NCBI GenBank assembly: GCA_014218235.1
Contig: CM024766.1
Location: 69,739,207 to 69,803,206 of the forward strand
Direction: 5' to 3'
DNA length: 64,000 nucleotides
Origin: Colocasia esculenta
Lineage: Eukaryota; Streptophyta; Magnoliopsida; Alismatales; Araceae
Numbering within the stretch: the first letter of the stretch is position 1; every line of letters begins with the position of its first letter. The position numbers and the translations under genes are program-made. Under the pieces are notes generated by a model. That model did not search any database. It had not been told where the DNA came from and saw only the letters and a list, made by a program, of their open reading frames with translations. Below are positions 58,046 to 64,000 of this stretch, piece by piece.

Positions 58046-58579
58046 GAAAAACTGGATGAACACTCCAAGAAAATAAATGAAATAGATGTGACTTGGATGT
58101 TCCTCGATGAAGAAAACCTGCATAAGCTTGGATTGAAGACGCTTGAAGGAATTCGATGGAGTTCTTCTTCAATCCACGATGCTCTGCTTCAGTGGCATCC
58201 GGATTGCCAGTTCTTCTTCTTCCTTTGCTGCTATTCTGCTCCTCAATCTAATGGTGCTGCTCTGCTCCCTTTTTGGATGCAGATACTTTATCCTCTCCCC
58301 TCATCTCTTCTCTTCTTCTTCACGTTCTACTTCCAAGCAGCACTACTCTTCTCCCTTTCTGGACGCAGACTCCCTTTTTCCCTTTCTGCGGCCACCACAC
58401 CCTTTTCTGGAGATGTCTAGTCTCACTCTCTTGGAGTACAAGAATCATGAGTATTTATAGCCCCATTTGTCCATGTGGTGCCTTGGGGTGCGTGGGCACA
58501 GAAATCTAGGTCAAATCCCTTGATTCCCATGTAGACACGTGTCCAGAAAAATTTCTGTTTTTAAGCTTCAGTCGAAGTG

Positions 58580-58685
58580 TGTCGACACACAGGTAGACTG
58601 TGTCGACACCACTGGCTTCAACTGTTCTGACTACTTCCTGGGACAGTCATCTAGTGTCGACACACAGGTGGACTGTGTCGACACC
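58580..58685 (-). promoter_or_regulatory. GTGTCGACAC palindrome pairs upstream of element B TATA box
   Basis: TGTCGACACA at 58580 and 58655, TGTCGACACC at 58601 and 58676, both pairs 21 bp apart with spacer CAGGTRGACTG. The TATA box (58451-58460) is 120-235 bp away in the direction of transcription. Confidence 0.88.
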
Positions 58686-60250
58686 ACTGGGACAAATTTG
58701 TATAAACCTGAAAATATAAAGTGTAAACCATTAATACAAGATATTATCATTAAAATGTGAGATATTAAACATCAAAAACATGTTGTTTAAGCATTGTTGT
58801 GATATGTATAAAATGTATAATATGTTCAATATGTCATCATCAAAATCAAGGTATGAGTGATGTTCATTGGTTATCATTAAAATACAACTTTAGGAAATTC
58901 CAAAACACACTCAACCCAACATTCTCCCCCTTTTTGATGATGACAAAATATATGCACAATCTCCCAATAGCCTGACTCCCTTGACTGCAATAACTCCCCT
59001 TGACTATATTCACCCTTTAAACTTTCTCCCATAAGAAACTTTCTCCCCTTTAAAGAACTTTCTTCCCCTTTTTGACAACATCAAAAAGATAGATAAGAGA
59101 GAGAAACAAAGATTATAGGAGATCAAGAAATGAAATGTAGGAAATGAATTGTCAGAAATAATCAAAATAAGTGTGGCAAAGTGATATTGTCAAATGAGAG
59201 AAATTATTGTGTTTTTGTTATTGTACAACAACATTTAATCACAAAGACACAAGACAAGGTATTGCAAGATATAATGATCTGAATGTAGTTAAAATAATGA
59301 TGCAAATGTGAAGTAAAGTGACCTATATGAGTGAGCAGAAGTATTTAACAAGGATGTTAGGAGCTTTAATTTTAACATAATGTAGAATAATAGGTCTAAA
59401 CTCAGTATACATGAACTTTATTAAGGTCTTAAGCTTTTCCATCCTGTCAATTTGATTTTCTTTCTTTTTTTTAACTGGAAAAGAATACAAGAATAAATTA
59501 GTTAAATCTCACTTTTCAGTGCAAGAGATCACATTGATCAGATGCAAGACCTCCTGATTACTCAGTGGTTTAACTTTCATTATCTTATACAGAGTTGAAA
59601 ATTTTGATCTCCACTTTTTGAAGCGAAACAAATCACTTTTTAGGTGAAATGGCCTGGTTACTCAGTGGTTCAAGAATTTGCATTGCTCTGTTTGTATCTT
59701 TCCAGATTATTGATCATTTTCTTTTGATGTTTTGCAGGAATATGTTTGCTTTGACCAGAAAAGTCATGACTACGAATTAGAAAAAATATTCTTAACATGT
59801 GGTAAAAATGAAGCTTAAACATGCACATGTTAAATATTAAAACCACTCATGTGCCTACAAGTGTTTTGCAAGTCATTTTAAAGACATTCAGTATTAAGAT
59901 TGCTTAACCTTGAAATGATAATGAATCTTTAAAAATAAACTAAATGCACAATGAGTTTAGTTTCAATGTCTTAATTCTTTCATAAGAAAATAGCACAGAG
60001 ACTCAAAAATTCTGATAATTTTGGAGTTCAAGATAGACAACTAAGGTCAAGGAATGTGACAATGACTCCCCCTTTCATGTATCTCCCCCTCATAAGGTGA
60101 ACATGAAGATTATTGAAGAAATAGGAATGGAATGAAGTGAAAATAGAATGAACAAGAATGTTTTATTGAAAGAGAGAAGTTTTTCAAAGACTTAAAATAA
60201 AGTTTTTGAGATTTTCATTTTGCTTGATGACCTTTATGCGGGAAAAGACT

Positions 60251-60345
60251 ATTGATACTAGGCGGAGAATTTTTCTCATGCATGATGATAGTTTCTAGAC
60301 AAGCCTAACTTGTCATTTCACATTTCACCATTTGATATACCACAT
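60251..60345 (-). ncRNA. Double-hairpin module, element B copy 1
   Basis: GAGAA-TTT-TTCTC, constant CATGATGATAGTTTCTA, GACAAG-CCTAA-CTTGTC, then CACCATTTGATATACCACA. The second stem's outer pair is G:C, where element A has A:T. Confidence 0.6.
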
Positions 60346-60525
60346 AGTCACTGCAAAAAGGTCAATTATTCTTTAGTTTTAGCATGAAATTCATTGCATT
60401 TTCAAGAACATTTGTGTACTTTTTCAAATTTACTCTCCCTTAATATGTGCATGGAATGAAAAATCTAGCAAGCAATTCACACATGATTATGCACACAATT
60501 AGCTTTAAGCATAATATGACTTCTA

Positions 60526-60615
60526 GTACTTGGTGGAGTATTTTACTCACACATAATGATAGCTTCCAAACAAACATAACTTGTTTTTCCACATGTCATT
60601 ATTTGATATACCAAA
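60526..60615 (-). ncRNA. Double-hairpin module, element B copy 2
   Basis: GAGTA-TTT-TACTC (fourth pair T:A instead of A:T), constant CACATAATGATAGCTTCCA, AACAA-ACATAAC-TTGTT, then ATTTGATATACCA. Confidence 0.6.
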
Positions 60616-61324
60616 AAGTCAAAGCAGTTGATATGCACACAGAATCATGGGCACAGTTAAGCAAGCATGATAATTCAAACATGATTTCAATTGTTATGAC
60701 ACAAAGTTATTGTTGGGAGCAACATCAAAACACGCTCTTTATTGTTCAGATAAGACTCTAAGAATTTTCTTTAACTTAAGCAGTTGAATCTGGAAATGAT
60801 ATGAGGTTTTACCTGAACAGTCTTCATTTGGATTTTACCTGTGGTTTCCAATTTTTCTTGCCTTTCATAGCCATTGTCTTGATTTCAGATGGAAAAGTAT
60901 GGTTACAAGGCTCATCAACTTGCTGATCAAGTTGGCCTTGGGACTCATACCTACTTGGGTCCTGTAGTGGAGGAAAAGTTAGATTGCAGCAATGAACCGT
61001 TTTGAATCCAAGAGAAGTTTCTTTTTGGTATAGATGCACTTTTGTCATTAATGAAACTATAAGCAGCATTAGTTCCATAACACAATTATTCTTTGTTTAA
61101 TGCACCTATGTTTTCATGAAATGTTCAATTTATATTCACATGGAGTTTTTGAGCTTTTTCAACAAAATCATGATTCTTAGTTACATGTGCATGATGTGAA
61201 AACTTTTGCAAGTAATTCATGCAAAAATCATCATGGAAGAAATGAAATAAACAAGCAGTCATGTTTCAATCACAACCATTTTTTTGTTTTTAAAAATTAA
61301 TGACTCTTACACAAGGAAGATCAT

Positions 61325-61418
61325 TGATACTTGACGGAGGTTATTCCTCACACATAATGATAGTTTCCAGACAAGTCTGACTTGTCCTTCCACAGTTCAC
61401 CATTTGATATACCAATTG
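61325..61418 (-). ncRNA. Double-hairpin module, element B copy 3
   Basis: GAGG-TTATT-CCTC (fourth pair G:C), constant CACATAATGATAGTTTCCA, GACAAG-TCTGA-CTTGTC, then CACCATTTGATATACCA. Confidence 0.6.
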
Positions 61419-61582
61419 ATCTTTGCATAAGAGTCCCAATTGATTTTAGTTTTTATTTAGTAGGGAATCTCTCAGAAGTATTTACCTGGTGAGATTTTTA
61501 TTCTCTTCACTTACTTTCCTTGTAGCCTTAGTCATGAAGCCTTCATCTTAAAATTGACTACAAGGATCCCTGCACCCAGCAT

Positions 61583-63415
61583 TCAAGTAGCACATTTCAG
61601 AACCCAAACTTGTTTGGGTCCTAAGGATCTTCCATGAATCTGCATCAACGATTTTTGAATCCAGAAGGATTTTATATTGGGTGCATTTTTCTGAAGACTA
61701 GAAACACTAGAATCTTGGTTTCTAATCTTAGAGTTATTAGTATAGAATGCACCACTGACATACTGCACAATTTGTTTTCTATTTTTCAGATTTTTATCAT
61801 TGAGATTTTTAACATGGAATTCAGAAGAGATCTTTTGTGCAACAATTCTATTTTCATGTACATGGAATTTCTGAGTGTTTTCAGCATGAACATGATCTTT
61901 ATTCTTATGTACATTAACATGAAACATGGAAGCATGTACAAGATTATCAATTCTATGCCAACATTTTCTAGAAGTATGTCCAAATTTATGACATGTGAAG
62001 CACTGGACTGATTTGACATATTTATGGAAATGTTGATCTCTTTTCTAACAAAATTTGGCTAAATGACCAGGTTTATTACAATTAAAGCAAATGAGATCAT
62101 TTCTTACCTGGTACTTACCTTGGCATGTATGCATTTGCTGGAATCTCATTTTCATGTGAGGAAGCTTAACATGAGGAGAAGGAGGTACTTTTTGGTGGCT
62201 CTTGGCATGATGTGAATTTGGAACTTGCCTTGGAGCTTTTTAGAATGATGGAGGAAGTAGATAAATCTTCTTGACAGTAGCATTTTTCTTTTTCTCTGTC
62301 TATTTTTGAACAAGAACTTTCACTAGTTTTTCATTAGAATTAGCAGAGTTCTTATTTGCAGCAGCTTTAACAAATATTAATTTTGTTTTATTTTCATTTT
62401 TCTTATCTCTCACAGAAGCAAGACTTGTGTATTTAGTATTCTTCAATTCATGTTGAAGCTTCTGTTTTTCAGCTTTTAATGTAACAACTTCTTTTTCTGA
62501 AATTTGAAGCTTGCTTAGCATGACATCCAAACCATTTTTCATCTTGTTCTTTTCATTTTCAAATTGAGCAATTTGTTTTTCCATATCAGCAAATTTATTA
62601 CTGAAATTGCTACAATCATTATCTAATGGTTTGCCATGTAACAAGCATTCAATCTTTCTCTTTAAGTGACAATTTCTTCAACAAGTTGTTTGCATCTTTC
62701 AGTTATTTGATGATCATGAGCCAGTTAGAAATCTGTTTGTTTAATTGATCATTGTTAGATTTGAAGTTTTCATTGAGATCAATCAATTCTTCTTTTTCAT
62801 TTTCTAGATTAATGACTTTTGATTTCAATAGCTCATAGTTATCTTTTAATCCATTCAGCTTATTTTCACATATTTGGACATCATCTTCCAAATTCTCTTT
62901 CTCAGAATTTAATTTTTCAAATTCTCATTTGCTTCATGGCAATGTTTTAAAGTCTTTTTCAAGTCTTTATTTTTAGTGTTCAGCTGTACATTAAGATTTT
63001 GTATCTTCTCACAGAATTCAATCAAATTAACCTGAGACATTCCTTCATCTACATCAGAATCAGAGTTAGAATACATTGATGAGTCTAGAGTGGATTTAAC
63101 TGACCTTGTAGACCCATCTGATTTTTTGTGTTTTGAAGAGGATGAAGAATGCTCTGAGCTCTTACAATGTGCTGTGGGAGCCACAGTTTTCTGAATTGGT
63201 GATTTTCTGGATTCACTGAAGTTCTTCTTTGGCATTGAGCATTTGTGAATTCCTTTTGCTCCTTTTCTTTGTGCCTCCTCTGAAAAACTTGATGAAAGTG
63301 AGATTGGGGATTTCTCTGAAATTATAACAGTAAATTCATGCAGATTAAAGAAATTTTCCATTATACCAAAACTCAAAAGACTATTAGATCTATTCACAGT
63401 GAAACAGTGCAACAA
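61583..63415 (-). pseudogene. gag: gag remnant of element B: Ser-rich start, coiled coil, two zinc knuckles
   Basis: Minus-strand pieces: 63415-62909 (Ser-rich, SSEHSSSSSKHKKSDGS, acidic SNSDSDVDEG), 62891-62703 and 62644-62300 (long coiled coil, ENEKEELIDLNENFKSN), then CFNCNKPGHLAKFC (62089-62048) and CFTCHKFGHTSRKC (62002-61961), ending GPKQVWVLKC. Frameshifts and stops separate the pieces. The two knuckles and GPK-VWV ending match the gag of element A, but the N-terminal copia gag domain is missing. It would have packaged RNA; now broken. Confidence 0.8.
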
Positions 63416-63445
63416 GGAATTAGATCTAACAGTTAGAGTGGTTAA

Positions 63446-63462
63446 CCCGCTCTGATACCAAT
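63446..63462 (-). other. Primer-binding site of element B
   Basis: TGGTATCAGAGCGGG on the minus strand, two bases (AT) from the LTR, the same spacing as in element A. Confidence 0.88.
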
Positions 63463-64000
63463 TGTAGGATCGAATAGATGGATGGATCAGATCTAGAAGA
63501 GGGGGGGGTTGAATAGATTTGTAGCGGAAACTAAAGCAATTTAAAAATTACTTCGAATTAAGATATCTATTCAAATAAAACCTCACTGAACAGATGCAAT
63601 ATGTGTGATTAGTGTGTGTGAGCAAATCAATTAGTAGTGTGAGCGAAATCCCTATGCATGCATCTAGCGCAATACAAAGTCAAACCACAATTCAAACCAC
63701 TGCACAGAGGATTTTTAGGTGGTTCGGAAATCACCTCCAGTGACTCCTACGTCCACCCCTAACAGTAAGGCCACACTACTCAAAACCTTGAGTACAACAC
63801 ACACTAGAGCACGACGACTCCAGAACACCCTTGAGCACGACAACTCAAGACACAACCGGAGTACGACGACTCAAAACCCTTTGAGTACGACGACTCAAGA
63901 CACAACCGGAGTACGACGACTCCAAACCCTTTGAGTACGATGACTTAAAGAAAACTCAGGAGATAGGCACAACGACCTACACCATAAACCACTTGTGAGT
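63463..64000 (-). repeat. Element B 5' LTR, truncated by the window end
   Basis: Aligned with 54020-54540. It carries the hairpin array from about 63795 on, including GGAGT-ACGACG-ACTCC and CTTGAGC-ACGACA-ACTCAAG, with one extra pair of units compared with the left LTR. Confidence 0.9.

Larger units (their letters stand above)
54020..58921 (-). repeat. Element B 3' LTR, split by a solo LTR
   Basis: Segments 54020-54743 and 58051-58921. It contains a run of about 16 G at 54058-54072 (about 9 in the right LTR) and a conserved stretch before CTACGTCCAC. The hairpin array is at 54370-54610, the TATA box at 58451-58460 (CTATAAATAC on the minus strand), and palindrome pairs at 58580/58601 and 58655/58676. 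It ends ACTCAACCCAACA. Confidence 0.9.
58922..61582 (-). other. Element B noncoding 3' block with three double-hairpin modules
   Basis: A polypurine tract CAAAAAGGGGGAGAA at 58922-58936 and secondary tracts near 59041-59075 and 60065-60093. GTTACTCAGTGGTT or GATTACTCAGTGG words at 59555 and 59650. Double-hairpin modules at 60251-60345, 60526-60615 and 61325-61418. Small ORFs here have no recognisable product. This layout parallels 29942-31818 of element A. Confidence 0.75.
54020..64000 (-). mobile_element. Element B: gag-only Sirevirus-like copia derivative, right end outside window
   Basis: Left LTR 54020-58921 (about 1.6 kb without the nested solo LTR), interior 58922-63462, right LTR from 63463 to the window end. 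The LTRs share TGTAGGATCGRATAGATGG starts. A polypurine tract abuts the left LTR and an initiator-Met primer-binding site abuts the right one. The interior has gag pieces but no protease, integrase or reverse transcriptase, so it would depend on an autonomous relative for movement. The expected target duplication is TCGGG (54015-54019); the other copy is not visible. Confidence 0.88.

Overview
This window looks like heterochromatic intergenic DNA from a flowering plant. The reasons are the dominance of plant-type CACTA (En/Spm) transposons, Sirevirus-like Ty1/copia elements, very long-LTR derivatives, a MULE relic, and a captured fragment of a CLASSY1-type SNF2 remodeler, a plant-specific RNA-directed DNA methylation protein. 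I see no intact host gene, no tRNA or rRNA gene and no CRISPR array. Nearly every long reading frame is a transposon gene carrying stops. I cannot name the species.

Layout. (1) 1-40280 is one LARD-like LTR retrotransposon (LTR-C) read on the minus strand, with two ~4.7 kb LTRs around a 627-bp interior. Its left LTR (5' end outside the window) is split by a 19.9-kb CACTA element (CACTA-1, 792-20725, TSD TTG). CACTA-1 contains a second CACTA element (CACTA-2, 11389-18668, TSD TAT). Its right LTR is split by an 11.3-kb Sirevirus-like copia element (element A, 26888-38220, TSD ATGAT). The two LTRs serve as each other's empty site, which fixes both insertions to the base. (2) 40664-45382 is a long LTR-like block (LTR-D) containing a solo LTR of element B's family (41732-43520, TSD GCAAG). 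(3) 45383-48777 holds a decayed MULE transposase and an adjacent GRF zinc-finger relic. (4) 48778-53249 is a decayed CACTA (CACTA-3) in the opposite orientation. (5) 53250 to the end is the start of another LTR (LTR-E), cut by element B, a gag-only Sirevirus-like derivative running off the window. Element B's left LTR contains a solo LTR (54744-58045, TSD GAAAA).

How the parts work together. CACTA-1 has both expected genes (TNP2-type transposase and TNPA-like protein), each with nonsense codons. CACTA-2 keeps a TNPA-like gene, but its transposase is reduced to a scrap joined to its C-terminal tail, like a defective derivative. CACTA-1 has also picked up a CLASSY1-like helicase fragment and a ~400-codon putative plant transposon protein ORF. 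A homologue of that ORF sits downstream of pol in element A.

Most unusual signal. Several unrelated elements carry TCGA-centred palindromes in pairs whose starts are 21-22 bp apart. The outer bases differ between families but symmetry is kept (CTGTCGACAG, CGGTCGACCG, GTGTCGACAC, GGTCGACTC). The clusters generally lie 70-580 bp upstream of a TATA box. The copia-type elements also carry hairpin modules in which loop and flanks are constant while stems change in a compensated way. I read these as diversifying cis-regulatory or RNA-structural systems of plant retroelements. Repeated palindromes and doubled polypurine tracts are known for Sireviruses in general. The specific motifs, the fixed 22-bp phasing and the sharing with a CACTA-resident gene are what I would follow up.
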